Source of the DNA: Malania oleifera
Lineage: Eukaryota; Streptophyta; Magnoliopsida; Santalales; Ximeniaceae
Assembly (NCBI RefSeq): GCF_029873635.1
Contig: NC_080422.1
Coordinates: 2,026,001-2,090,000, forward strand
Length of the DNA: 64,000 bases
Reading direction: 5' to 3'
Part shown: positions 23,208 through 34,361 of the stretch, piece after piece
Layout of the letters: every line of letters starts with the position of its first letter
Numbering within the stretch: the stretch's first letter is position 1
Made by a program: the position numbers and the translations under genes
The notes under the pieces: model-generated
Told to the model about the DNA's origin: nothing
The model's input: the letters and a program-made list of their open reading frames with translations, nothing else
Database searches by the model: none

Positions 23208-24808
23208 AACCTAGTCTATAGGACTAGCATCTTCACGCCATCACATATACGTGCGACATGCTTCCCCCCATGATGGGTTGTGCGGCTCGGAGGCTGGACC
23301 TAGCAAATAACCAACCGACTAATGCTAAGTCAAACATAAAGTAGTACGATGGTGCCTACTCAATCTGTACCGGAGGCTGAGTCATCTGGAATTATTCCAT
23401 TGGATGGGGCCCCAGAATCTCTCCTTCAGGGATTACTTTACCCAGGCCACCAGTCGTCTTTCCCATCCACACTCTATCTGAGCCGTGTGGTTGCACCCCT
23501 ACATACATATAGCTATGGTACCATGCTTTTACCATGAGATCTTCATAATAGGGCTCTACTATCATTTATGACAATTTACATCATATAAAACTGTAATCAT
23601 CATTCAATTCATAAAATAGTAACACAACACAATCTGTACATAATTCTGTGAAAACATTTGCTCTACTAGATACTTACTCAATAAAAACCGGCTTATCATA
23701 TATGTCATAATTGGCTTGGTAAAAACTGGCATTTCATAAACTCGGCATTCAATCATCACGTCTCATCTCTTGGCATATAGCCATCATATCTTATATCTCA
23801 ACTTATAGTTACATTTCAGTATTACACAAAATCTGCTCATTTAATGCCAATTAAAAACTATACTCATGCCACACAATGTTCATCTGGTAACTCATACATA
23901 ACTCATCTACTTTAGAACATAAATACTGTTGCTAAAACTGGGGTATGAATATCTCGAGGTCGTTATTTTACTAAATATAGATGTATAATTAAATACAGGA
24001 AAAATGGAGATAATCAACCCTACTGTATTTGGTTGGTTTTTAAATAAAACTATAGTTTGAAATAACAACTTTTCAACTGGTGAAAACGTTTAGAAAGACC
24101 AATATTATACTTTAAAAGATATGATACTTAAATTTAAACAATTGGTTTTGAAAAAGTCGATTAATCGAACCCTAGGTCCCAAAACCCTAGAAAAGTCATA
24201 AATCTTAATCTAAAAACCGTTTTAACATTTTATTTCGTTAGAACTCATAAACATAGCTAACATAATATAATCCCCTTACCTATTTCCTGAAAAACACTCG
24301 AGATGCTCGAAAATCGAACCCTAGCTCTTTCCCAAAATCAAGAATCCACTTCGCTAGACTTGTAGATATTCACTCCCTGATCCTCATGGTAACTTCCGAT
24401 CATTGAAACGGGCAACCAATGGTGAAAGATCGAAGAGAGAGAGAGAGTGTGGGCGCAGGCTTTAGAGATATATATATATATATATATATTTTGATTTCTT
24501 AACAATGAAGCAATTGAAAATCCATTTGTAGACCCCTTGACCCGGTCAAATTCGTCGATAAAAGGATGCCTTCGTCGATGAACCACATAAGGTCATTCGT
24601 CGAAGAAAGAAGGGCCTCATTGATGAACCCTAAGCCTGATATTTTTCGGATGTTCTGGACCTCTTCGTTGACGAAGCTCTGAATTTCGGCGATGAACCTC
24701 AACAAAGCCTTCGTTGACAATAATGAAAAATTCGTCGACGAAGCCTGCTAAAATCCCCCTTTTCCTTTCTTATTTAATTTCCTTATTTTCCTAGTTCAGG
24801 TCTCTACA
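23208..24808 (-). repeat. Element A 5' LTR, part 2
   Basis: Resumes the LTR broken at 4054 and ends ...CTCTACA at 24808. It carries a cluster of TTCGTCGACGAA-type palindromes at 24545-24745, close to the sense start of the LTR. It also has GA and TA dinucleotide tracts (24433-24450 and 24468-24489). Confidence 0.82.
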
Positions 24809-25851
24809 AGTTTTATCCCCTGGAGATCGGACCAGGGTTAGGCAGGCTATTCGTACTAAAGAAGGGTATATGGATTGTTTATTTTGATCTAATCTGGTAG
24901 GCCAATCGTGGTTTAGATCCAGCCTTTGAGCCGCACAACCTCGACCATAAGAGGAAGCATGGCGTGAAGAATATCCTCAGGTCAGTCATGAGTTATAGAT
25001 GTGCATGTATTGGTTACTGAGGATACTCATGTGTTAAATGATGAAATGGAAATGAAAGAGAAAAGAAAGAGTGTGAGTATAATAATATAAATAAATAAGG
25101 CGAAGTAAAACTCTTCGCTTGAGGGCTTAATGAGTAAGGTGAGTGTCCTGATAAGTATCAGTCGTAGCCATACCAAAGTTAATCGAACAGGGTTACAAAT
25201 GATATTAGAGTAGAGGGGAGCTACATGTATGGGTGTGTAACCTCCCTTATCCTCGAGAACTTTCCCTGTTAAATATGGGTTGCATGCAAATGAGTTGAAA
25301 AATGGAATTAAAGCATATAAAAGCTTGTGTTGTATATCTATATGATTATGAGAATAATTGGTATATTTTTCTTAGATGGTAATATCACTAAAATAAGAAT
25401 ATTATGATATAATAAAACTCTTACTACCACACACTATAAATAATTTTTTCCATCTTACTGAGATATGTCTCACCCAAATATCTAATATTTCAGGAAATCA
25501 AGAAAGACCAGGTGAGAGAGCTCCGAGATAGAGAGGAGTCGGTACCTTGATAGACAGGGTGAGTGGTATGAGCTAGGTATGGAAGATTCCCCTAGAGTTT
25601 ATGGTCAATTTTTGGGGATGTGTTGGTTATGTATATATATATATATGGATATTTAGTACTCTGGTTATTTGTATTCTGAATGGTTATAAACATTAACTTC
25701 CGCTGTTAGGATTGCTTGTATAACTGTTTACCCAATACCCGCTTCAGATCGGGTTATGTTTAAATGGTATCAGAGTTTTTGACATGGCAGATGTTTGATT
25801 TAATATTTATTAATTATTGGAAAAATATGGTATGAAAATTGGGGCGTCATA
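24809..25851 (+). repeat. Element D 5' LTR, 3' portion
   Basis: Matches element B's LTR from about 13930 to its end: 'ccctgga.atcggaccagggt', a cggttagatcc-like tract, 'accatgaggggaagcatggc'-like text, and an end of GGCGTCATA. A degenerate primer-binding site (TTGATATCAAAACC) follows at 25853-25866. The 5' part of this LTR must lie left of the window, because element A is inserted at 24808/24809. Confidence 0.8.
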
Positions 25852-26258
25852 GTTTGATATCAAAACCTAGGTTGCTAGGTTCTGCAGACTTTAGTAAACA
25901 GTGAAATACAATACTAGAGTATAAGAATGGATTGTGAGGAGAATAAGAGATGGGTAGATTGAGATATGAGTCAGTTGTTGTTAGAGGATGAGATTTGAAT
26001 TTAGGGTTCTATCTTGCGACTTGGAGGCAGGAGTTTTGTGGTTGTTTCTGTGATTTTCCTAGGGTGACAATTTTAGGAAAACCATGGATACTATCATTGA
26101 TTCTTGTTTTTGAGTGGCAGGACTAAATCTTAAATTGAAAAAATATAAGAATATTGGGGATGAATGACTATGGAGGAAAATTTTATGAGTTTAGTTTTTT
26201 GAGTATATTTAGTGATGTTAAGATGACAGAGTTATAAGATTGTTTTAATATTATCAGG

Positions 26259-26605
26259 ATGGATTCAGGAAGTAGTAGTGCACATGCTGGAGGTGATGAT
26301 GCAAGACCTTCCAGTATGGGTGGCGGAGACCCTGATGTAATGCTACTTAGCATCACCCAGCAGGTGATGGTGGAGATGGCTAGAGGTTTAGGGGAGCAGA
26401 GTTGCACGACTGAGTAGGTCACGCGCACGAGACCCCCGTCGTTCTTTGGAGGAGCTGACCCACTCGTGGCTGAGAATTGGGTCTAGGATATAGAGGACAT
26501 GTTGACAGTTCTTCCGTATACAGATGAGTAGAAGGTACTGTTTGCGACATTTAAGTTGACAAGGGAGGCAAAACGCTGGTGGAGATCAGCGAGACTACTG
26601 GAGGA
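26259..26605 (+). pseudogene. Element D gag, part 1 (interrupted by CACTA)
   Basis: ATG at 26259, protein beginning MDSGSSSAHAGGDDARPSS. The frame shows stops where relatives have Gln or Trp (after SCTTE, AENWV, YTDE) and the gag landmark LTREAKRWWRSARLLE just before the CACTA insertion. It continues at 44284: removing the CACTA and one copy of its GGA duplication restores the same frame. The 5' leader 25867-26258 is plain. Confidence 0.85.
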
Positions 26606-26880
26606 CACTACAAAAAATAAGGTTATTAGTGAATGATCAAACTGTGACTAATAATCATAAAACCGTTACTAATAGTATTAGTGATGAATTTATAAGTATT
26701 AGTGACGATTTTAAATTAGTTGCTATATCTGCCATTACTACTATCTATTAGTGACAAATTTTGAAACCGTCATTAAAACCACAATACCGTTACTATAAAT
26801 TTTATATTGGTGACGGTTTTGATCCTTCACTAATATCTATAGACAATTATTCAAACTGTCACTAATAATTTAAAATTAAT
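26606..26880. repeat. CACTA left terminus and subterminal repeats
   Basis: Terminal CACTACAAAAAATA followed by alternating direct and inverted copies of a motif of about 20 bp, TTAGTGACGGTTT / AAACCGTCACTAATA, at roughly 26640, 26690, 26745, 26805 and 26850. In En/Spm elements such motifs bind the transposon-encoded TNPA-type protein. Confidence 0.88.
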
Positions 26881-28654
26881 ATTTTTTTAATCATTAATTC
26901 TTGTGAAAATCTGTAATTACATTTTCGCATATTCAACATTAAACCATAATTATTAAAAATATTCATAAATTATTAAAAATTCTAATTCAAAATCAAATAC
27001 AAATATATTATACAAATTCAGAATGTTTTATACATGAATCTCATATGTTCGGATAACAAAAAAATATATATATAAAAAATAAAAATAAAAGCTACATCCA
27101 ATTGTAGTGTTTGACATTGTGTTGATATTGTGACAACCGCAAACCCTACAAATTAAGAATTATAAAAAAAAAATTAGTGTACGATTTTTGACCATATACG
27201 TACTATAAGTATCAATGATTTGATAGAAAAATAATAAAACATTCAGACAAAGTTAAAAAAAAAATACTATTTTAAATAGCTAAGTTTTATTAATTTTAAG
27301 AAATTTTGGCAGCATTTCTTCTATAAATAGGATATTTTCCATAAAGATATGTTCAAAAACTGGGTGTTTACACTAAACAGTTCACAATAATATAACCAGT
27401 AATTAATGAATTTTATGAGTGCACAAGATCTTCATATAATCAGCATTAAATGTAATGTGTTCATGCATCCCACAAACAATCTATATCAAACTATAGTTTT
27501 ATGAAAAAATAGAATGTGATGTTGATAATGGTTTACATGATTTCTTTAGTACTCAAAAACAACTATAATAACCAAATAATGCAAATGAGTCCATTATTGA
27601 TCGAATTTTCACTTAGCATATGCAAAAATAAATTTAGAGATGAAGTTTAAAATTCATTTAAACTTCACTCATCCTTTCAAAAATATTTTAACATTTAGCA
27701 CACTATAATCGTTCTCACAAATATGGTATATGACTTTGATTATTTGGGAAGAAATTTAAAAAATTTTGGGCAGCATGCCGTCAGTAAATAGAACATTTCC
27801 CAAACCTTCAAGTCACAAAAGCATGCAATTCAGAAGATTTTTACATCATACAGATGCTCAATGTGCTCAAGACAACCTTATAACTCAAAAATAAAGACAA
27901 TGATATGCATAGAAGTCCATAGGATTATGTTTTCAAAAATTCTAGAAGTTTTGAAAAAAATTTGCCAGCATTTCCCCTGTAAATAGGACATTCTTCATAG
28001 AGATGTGTTTTAAACCTAAGTGTTTACACTAAATAGTTCAGAATAATCCAACCAATAATGACTGCACCTTATAAGTGGTACAAAACCAAAAAAAAAGAAG
28101 TAAGCTTTGAAACATTATGACCTATTTAAATTTATACACACAAACACACACACACACACACATACACATACATACATACATACATACATACATACATAAA
28201 GATCTTTATTTTGACTAGATTTTATGCATGCTTTTGATCTTCGTTTCCCTAATTGGGTCTTAAGTTGGGAGTTTAATGTTGTTAGATCTTCAGTTAAGGA
28301 GTTGGGAGGCTCCTGTATTACTTGTAGGCTATAGTGTTTGGAAGATTTATTTGGGAGGAGGTTAAGAAAGCATTGGAATTTAACAAATTTTCGATAGCAT
28401 GCCTTCTGTAAATAGAACATTTCCCAAACCTGCAAGTCACAAAAGTTCTTCCTACGTTTAACTAAGCCAGCAGCAGTAGTACACAACCTAGGGTCTGTCT
28501 ACGCATATGTGAAATTGCAAGAAAAATAAATCAAGTCCTAACAGCACATGCAATACAATTTCAGTATCTCCAACAATTCGCAATTCAACATATAAATATA
28601 ATTAAACAAGCAACAAAACTACCAGCATGCAGTTCAAACTACGTTTTACATACC
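26881..28654. other. CACTA interior, AT-rich, no gene recognised
   Basis: No frame with recognisable homology. It contains a duplicated block of about 130 bp (27290-27420 and 27945-28075, both with 'gtgtttacactaaa.agttca'). Four copies of a 'ggcagcatgccgtctgtaaatagaacattt'-like motif lie at about 27300, 27770, 27960 and 28390. There is a (CA)n(CATA)n tract at 28135-28198. The minus-strand frame at 28115-28486 has no known relatives that I recognise and runs into the CA repeat. Confidence 0.5.
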
Positions 28655-28795
28655 TTCTAATGAGAGGAGCCACCTGCATCATCTGGTCGAGATTGGTGCA
28701 TCATTTGTTCTAATTGCGCTTAATTGCATATTCAAAATTGCTGCAAGTGTGACTTGAACGTTGGACACCTTGTCTTTCAAACTCTGGTTTTTCAC

Positions 28796-31700
28796 TGTAG
28801 TGACCCAGAGAAATTATAGTATTTAAATAATGAAAGAAGAGAAAAAAAAGGAAATTGTAACAGGGCCTCGTTGACGAACACAGGGGATTCGTCAACGAGA
28901 ACACATGAGGGGCTCGTCGATGAGGACGTGTCTCGTCAATGAGAAGATATCGAGAGGATATGTCACAATTCTGAATTTCGTCGATGAGAGGTAGGCATTC
29001 GTCGATGAATGTTCTTCTTGACCTCGTCGACGAAAGCTAGTGTATAAATATGCCTAAACTTCATTTTTGGCTGAAAATTCACACGCAGACTTTCCTTCTT
29101 TCTCCTCTTCGGTTCCCTACCCTTCTCTCTAAATTTCTAGGTTGGATTCTCGCTGGTTTGACGATCTGAGGCCACCACGACACTTCTGGAAGAGTTCTCT
29201 TCAAATATGTTGGGGTGGATCGTTGGTGGGGCTAGCTTGAATTCCATCCCAGATTTAGGGTAAGGCTTTTTATTCATTATTTGACTTTTATGCAGTCATA
29301 GGAATTGTAGCAGTCAGGAAAATACTAAAGTTTTGTTCTGGGAGATATCATTTTCAGGGTGTTGAATGGGGAACCCTGCGGGTGCAGGACTGATTATCTT
29401 AGGGGGATTTTAGGAATCAGGTAAGGGGATAAACTAAGTTAGTTGTTTTTATGAAAATGTATGTATAATCTTACAACATTTAATTTCCGAAAAGTAAATA
29501 TATATTAGCATTATGTTTGGGAAAATACTACTGTAAATGACGTTATGTTTTAAATATGTGTAATACCCATTTTGTGTGGCATGAGTAGAATTTATGATGG
29601 ATTACTGTTTCTGGGAAAATGTTAAATGATACAAAGTTTTACTATGATATATTGACGTACTTGCCGAGAGTTTTATATTGTATATCGGCGTACGGGCTGA
29701 GAGTTTTATGTAATATACCGGCGTACGGGCCGAGGATGTTCTCACATGATATGCCAGTGTATAGGTTGAGCCTTTTATATGATATGCCGGCGTACAAGCC
29801 AAGCCTTTTATTTGATATGTGATACGGCGTAAGGGCCGTGATTAATAAAATACAAAATACCGCCGTAAGGGCCGAAGATTTTCATATTATGCTATGAAAT
29901 GTGATATGATGATATTGATTTGACTATTATTATTATGGAATAACAATGTATCACAATTTGAAATATGTTATATGTTATCAGAACTTGGTTGGCTAGGTTT
30001 AGGCTTACACGAGCACGGTACCGTAGCTATGTGATCATGATCATCATGATGTTAGTGTTATCGCTGTCGTACGGGGCAGCGTGAGGATGGATAGTCGATG
30101 TGGTTTATTGAAGTGTTGGTGCCCCTGGTGTATGGACCAGGTCTGGCAGACCCATCGTACTTACAGACTTTTTCTTTTGACTTGGTAGTGGTCGGTCAAC
30201 CATTGTCAGGTCTCGCCTTCGGGCCATACAACCTAGTCATGTGGGGGTAAGACATGACACCAGCCAGCTAACCTTCCAGGGTTGTTTTGTATTATTATTA
30301 TATGAGATGAATTATGTTTATGGAAATCAAGTATGTTCTATCATGATATGATTATATATGTTTTTCCTAGATATGATGCAGACAGTTTCACTAAAAATGT
30401 TTGTTGGCCTTACGAGGCTTAAAATCTTCTTATTTTATTTTGATGCTAACAAACAAGTGGAATTTAACATATTTGTGTGAGTAATATTTTTTTAGGGCTC
30501 ATATATGAAAGCAAGGTTAAAGTGCCCACAAGGATTATATATGAGAAAGCAAAGGTCAAAGTGATAAAGCTCAAAATTTGAAAGCTTGAAGAAAAGATGG
30601 AAGCTTGAAGAAAGACAGGAATGAGTTGTTGAAAGCCAAGGAATACTAAAAGATCCAAAGAAAGGCAAAGTGATAAAGCTCAAAGAAGATGGAAGCTTGA
30701 AGAAACAAAACATGAAGACTTAAGAATGAGAAAAGTTTTAAGAGTTTTCATGTAAGTACTTTAAATGTTTAAAATATCGTTTGCAATATTTTGAAGCTCT
30801 TAGGTTAACATCTTGGACCTAAATACCTTTTAAAATATCTTTAAAATAATTTATAAAGTCAAAAATTATTTTAAAAGGGTTAGAATCATTTTTGGAATAA
30901 AAAGCACCAAAAAGGGGTTTTTCTATTTGCTGTCAATTTTGATATAGTCGTATTCAGGTGTATTTTTTACTATCAAAACTTCATTATTTTAAAAAGTGAT
31001 GAACATTAAAGTTTTAGTATTTTTTCTTAGTTTTCCTTTGACACCAATAACACCTAATTTGGAGTTATACATAAAAAGTTATGGTTAAAACACTGAAGGG
31101 GGGTCACTGCTGTCAGTCAACTGAACACTGTTCACGGGAGGGACTTCAGATGACTGAACAGATGACTTCGGTCGACTGAAGATTAAGTTCAGTCAACTGA
31201 AGATTTTTTGGACAGAATATACAGCAGGTAGTAGCAGTTCAGTTGGCTGAACTTATGACTTCAGTCAACTGAACACTGTTCAACGGGCAAAAAAATTTTT
31301 TCTCATGTTTTAAAATATAGCCGTTTGAGCTCTAAACTTTCTAAAATTTTGGGACACTCTCAAAGGAAACTTTTGCAACATGGAAACAGTTTGAAAGCCT
31401 ATAAATACATGATTTTGTAAATTAAAACATATCCAAGAATTGAAAAATCTGCTTGTAAAGCTGAAAGCACTCTTGTTCTTCCAAAAGCTCTCTTGCTCAC
31501 TCATTGCAAATCTATTTTGCCAAGAAATTCTGAAGTGCTAATTATTCCTCCTTTGAATTCCTACTTCTAATCCTCTTCTAAGAAGGATATTGGTGAATTC
31601 TACACTTGAGCTTCATGGTATTTCATATTGGTATTTTACATTCAAAGTATATAGTGCTGAAATTGTACTAACTTGCTCTTTGAGAGAGTATACTTGTATG

Positions 31701-33072
31701 CAAATCTTATCTTGTGTTTCTTATAGTTCTTTGACGTTCCAAGGGTCGTTTGGATCGTTGGCTAAGCAAGGGGACATTGCTTAGAGAGGCGGACTCTAGC
31801 CTATGTAAGGAGTGACCGAACAAGGGAATATCGTTTGGAGAAGGCGGGCTCTAGCCTTAACCAAGGAGTGTTGTAATCGGCGTTGTTTCACCTGTCAACG
31901 AAACTGAACTAGTGAATCCTTTGGTGGTTTGCCAAAGGCGAGGACGTAGGCTGGGTATAAGCCGAACCTCGTAAAAATCTCTGTCTCATTCTCTCTTTCT
32001 CTTACTCTTTATTTTCAGCATATTTAAATTGTGTGGATGGTTTAAAATTTGGGAATCATATAAACTACATATATTTGGAAAAACAAACAAACTTAAGGTT
32101 TAATTTTGATTTGGGTTGCGGAAACAGAAAGGGAGTACGTTGGTGACACCATATCTTGCGGAAACCTTACGGGAGTACGTTACTTGGTTAACATCCCAAA
32201 GATAAATTTACCAAGAGTTTATTTGAGTTCTAAATATTTGGAAAAAGTGATTTGATTCATCTATACAGGGCTTTACATCAGCAAGCATAAATTCTCATTC
32301 ATTATAGGGCTTGGTTCAAATTTGGCAAATATAAACAAACAACCATCTTGAATTGTTATATTACCAAAGTGTTGAATACTTTATATCTTGGTTTGGTTGT
32401 TTGTTGTTTGACTTATACTTGGAAAATAAATTGATTGAAGATTGCTTTTAATTGATTGGTTGTTTAATTAAGTTGTTGTGTGATTGGTGAAATTAAACAA
32501 ATAAGTTAAAGAATTGGTTAAGTGTTCAAAGAAGTTAAGGATTCTTAAAAGAAGTTAAAAGAAAGTTTTAAAAGCCAATTCACCCCCCCTCTTGGGAAGC
32601 TATTTCTAATTTCAATGTTTATATACTGTTATATGTACAACACGGAAATACTTATGTTGTCACACAATGGTATTAGTTTATTTTCCCTTACCGAGAGGTG
32701 TCTCACCCCGACTTACATGAACATTTCAGGAGCCCCAGATAGGAGAGCGGATAAAGCTCCACAGAGGTAGTTACAGCTGATCTACCCTCTCTGAAGGGTA
32801 AGTATTTTGATAGGGTCAGATAGATTTTGTGGGAAGTGACCCTGGGACTCTTTTATGTAATTGGGTTGGTGCATGTTCCTATAATGGATGTAGTAACTCT
32901 GGTATTGTGTTAAATGGTATTTTTGATTTATTTATGATATCCCGTTTCCTGCTCCTTAGGTATTGGAATGAGTGTTAGGTTACCCCTGGTACCTTCGGGT
33001 CCAGGTGGATTATCAATATCTATAATTATTATTGAAAAAAAAATTTATATAGAAATTAAGCAGGTTGTCACA
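28796..33072 (+). mobile_element. Solo LTR of the F-type gypsy family, itself carrying a nested Copia solo LTR
   Basis: Starts TGTAGTGACCC and ends AAGCAGGTTGTCACA. These ends match the minus-strand LTR of element F (49885 to 47723). Flanking pentamers TTCAC (28791-28795) and TCCAC (33073-33077) look like a duplication with one mismatch. Net length without the inner insertion is 2064 bp. A CGTCGACGA cluster lies at 28865-29035. A degenerate tandem repeat built on 'ggcgtacgggccgag' lies at 29655-29880, with the same repeat in F at 48700-48960. Confidence 0.88.
30402..32614 (+). mobile_element. Solo LTR, SIRE-like Copia family
   Basis: A 2213-bp TG...CA unit with a perfect 5-bp duplication ATGTT at 30397-30401 and 32615-32619. 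It starts TGTTGGCCTTACGAGG. Near its end it has the 'ccaattcaccccccctcttggga' signature shared with element E's LTRs (two bases here are Copia-typical spacing variants), and a region like E's 6600-6830 tract (31790-31980). A cluster of TCAGTCAACTGAA-type palindromes lies at 31105-31280. There are no coding domains. Confidence 0.88.
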
Positions 33073-33173
33073 TCCACTGTGACTTTAGACACTATGTCTT
33101 TCAATTGCTGGTTCTCCATTTCCATCATATGCATCTGCTGAACCATCTTCTACACTCGAGACTCGGCGTCTTC

Positions 33174-33269
33174 ACATTTGATTAGATCTCTCACAAGACC
33201 ACGAATATCACATCAAGCAGAGAAGTTCACAACACCCCAACATTCAATCTTTACTAGCTCCACTAGTTT
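33174..33269 (-). pseudogene. Captured AGO4-like exon, copy 1 (truncated, fused to transposase)
   Basis: The minus strand reads, after a TTTTAG acceptor, KLVELVKIECWGVVNFSA, then a TGA stop, then CDIRGLVRDLIKC. At that point it departs from the other copies and runs on as EDAESRV into the transposase coiled coil. The last residues KGI and the donor site present in copy 2 are missing, so the breakpoint of capture or rearrangement is at about 33174. Confidence 0.75.
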
Positions 33270-33617
33270 CTAAAACAAAACACAAAGCATTTTATCAGAT
33301 CAGTTGAACTCAGATCCTAACATCACAATGTTCAAGAAGAAGAAGAAGCACCTCATTATTGCGAGGAGGAGCCACCGTTTGTAAATTGGATATTTTCCCA
33401 TAAAACTTGTACCTAAAAACTGGTTGTTTTCGGTAAATAAATCATTTCAATCATGCAACAACCTAAATCCACTACTAGCATGCAATTCACAATACACTGC
33501 ATCAACAATGCGGTTGGCGTTCAACACAAGCATGTATTCTAGCTCACGAATTCTACAATTCATATAACATAATACTATCATCTCTAATATTGCAGAAAAC
33601 ATAATAATAAAACTTAC

Positions 33618-33731
33618 AATTCCTTTCATTTCTCCACATTTGCTTAGATCTCTCACAAGACCACGGATATCACATCAAGCTGAGAAGTTCACAACACCCC
33701 AATGTTCAGTCTTTACTGGCTCCACTAGTTT
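33618..33731 (-). pseudogene. Captured AGO4-like MID-domain exon, copy 2 (complete exon)
   Basis: A 114-bp, 38-codon exon on the minus strand, bounded by an acceptor TTTTAG and a donor GTAAGT. It reads KLVEPVKTEHWGVVNFSA, stop, then CDIRGLVRDLSKCGEMKGI. Argonautes of the AGO4/6/9 clade have at the start of the MID domain the block (K)K-VEP-K-E-W-VVNFSARCD, with a DL-K-G--KGI run after it; the match extends over almost the whole exon. The stop (TGA) stands where the family has Arg (CGA/AGA). Exons on either side of it in AGO4 were not found here, so only this exon with partial introns was captured. Confidence 0.8.
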
Positions 33732-34072
33732 CTAAAACAAAACTCAAAGCATTTTGTTAGATCAGTTGAACTCAGATCCTAACATCACAATGTACAAGAA
33801 GAAGCACCTTATTGTTGTGAGGAGGAGCCACCATCTGTAAATTGGACATTTTCCCATAAAACTTGTACCTGAAACCTGATTGTTTTTAGAAATAAAGCAT
33901 TTCAATCATGCAACAACCTAAATCCACTATCAGCATGCAATTCACAATATACTGCATCAACCATGCAGTTGGTGTTCAACACAAGCATGTATTCCAGCTC
34001 GCGAATTCTACAATTCATATAACATAATACCATTGTCTCTAATATTGCTGAAAAAATAATAATAAAACTTAG

Positions 34073-34186
34073 AATTCCTTTTATTTCTCCACATTTGATT
34101 AGATCTCTCACAAGACCACAGATATCATGTCAAGCTAAGAAGTTCACAACACCCCAACGTTTAATCTTTACTGGCTTTACTAGTTT
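34073..34186 (-). pseudogene. Captured AGO4-like exon, copy 3
   Basis: Also 114 bp, reading KLVKPVKIKRWGVVNFLA, stop, then HDICGLVRDLIKCGEIKGI. It has the same TGA position as copies 1 and 2. The 5' splice donor has changed from GTAAGT to CTAAGT. It carries more missense changes than copy 2, so it is the most decayed of the three. Confidence 0.78.
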
Positions 34187-34361
34187 CTAAAACAAAATGC
34201 AAAGCATTTTATCATATTAGTTGAACTCAGATCCTAACATCACAATGTACAAGAAGAAGCACCTTATTGTTGTGAGGAGGAGCCAGCATTTGTAAATTGG
34301 ACATTTTCCCATAAAACCTATACTTGAAACCTGGTTGTTTTCAGCAAATAAATCATTTCAA

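Larger units (their letters stand above)
1..24808 (-). mobile_element. Gypsy element A (Ty3/gypsy, Del/Tekay-like), 5' part, interrupted by element B
   Basis: This is a minus-strand LTR retrotransposon whose 3' end lies off the left edge of the window. Seen: RNase H, reverse transcriptase, protease, zinc knuckle and gag follow each other from left to right on the minus strand. A primer-binding site follows at 3478-3490, then an LTR starting TGTAGCGCC at 3492. That LTR stops at 4054, where element B begins, and resumes at 23208 to end ...CTCTACA at 24808, giving a net LTR of about 2.16 kb with TG...CA ends. Right of 24808 the sequence is the LTR of element D, so A was inserted into D. Every coding domain carries stops. 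The clade assignment rests on the similarity of A to B, whose integrase is legible. Confidence 0.85.
28655..33185 (-). pseudogene. En/Spm transposase C-terminal exon, split by a solo LTR
   Basis: Two minus-strand pieces, 33185-33073 and 28795-28655, join when the solo LTR 28796-33072 is set aside. The first reads as a coiled coil (MVQQMHMMEMENQQLKDIV). The second continues NQSLKDKVSN and ends with LEQMMHQSRPDDAGGSSH followed by a stop at 28655-28657. Gln/Met-rich coils ending in RPDDAGGSS-like tails are what I know from the C-termini of plant Ptta/En/Spm transposases. It is frameshifted and has stops (for example after CEDAESRV). At its upstream end it runs directly into a captured Argonaute exon (33174-33269). 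Confidence 0.6.

Noticed and set aside
29602..29822. Overlapping frames encoding YHIKLSARTP/ILTYLPRVLYC-type repeats, and their relatives at 48675-48968
   Set aside because: They are translations of the LTR tandem repeat on both strands. No start context or homology supports a protein.
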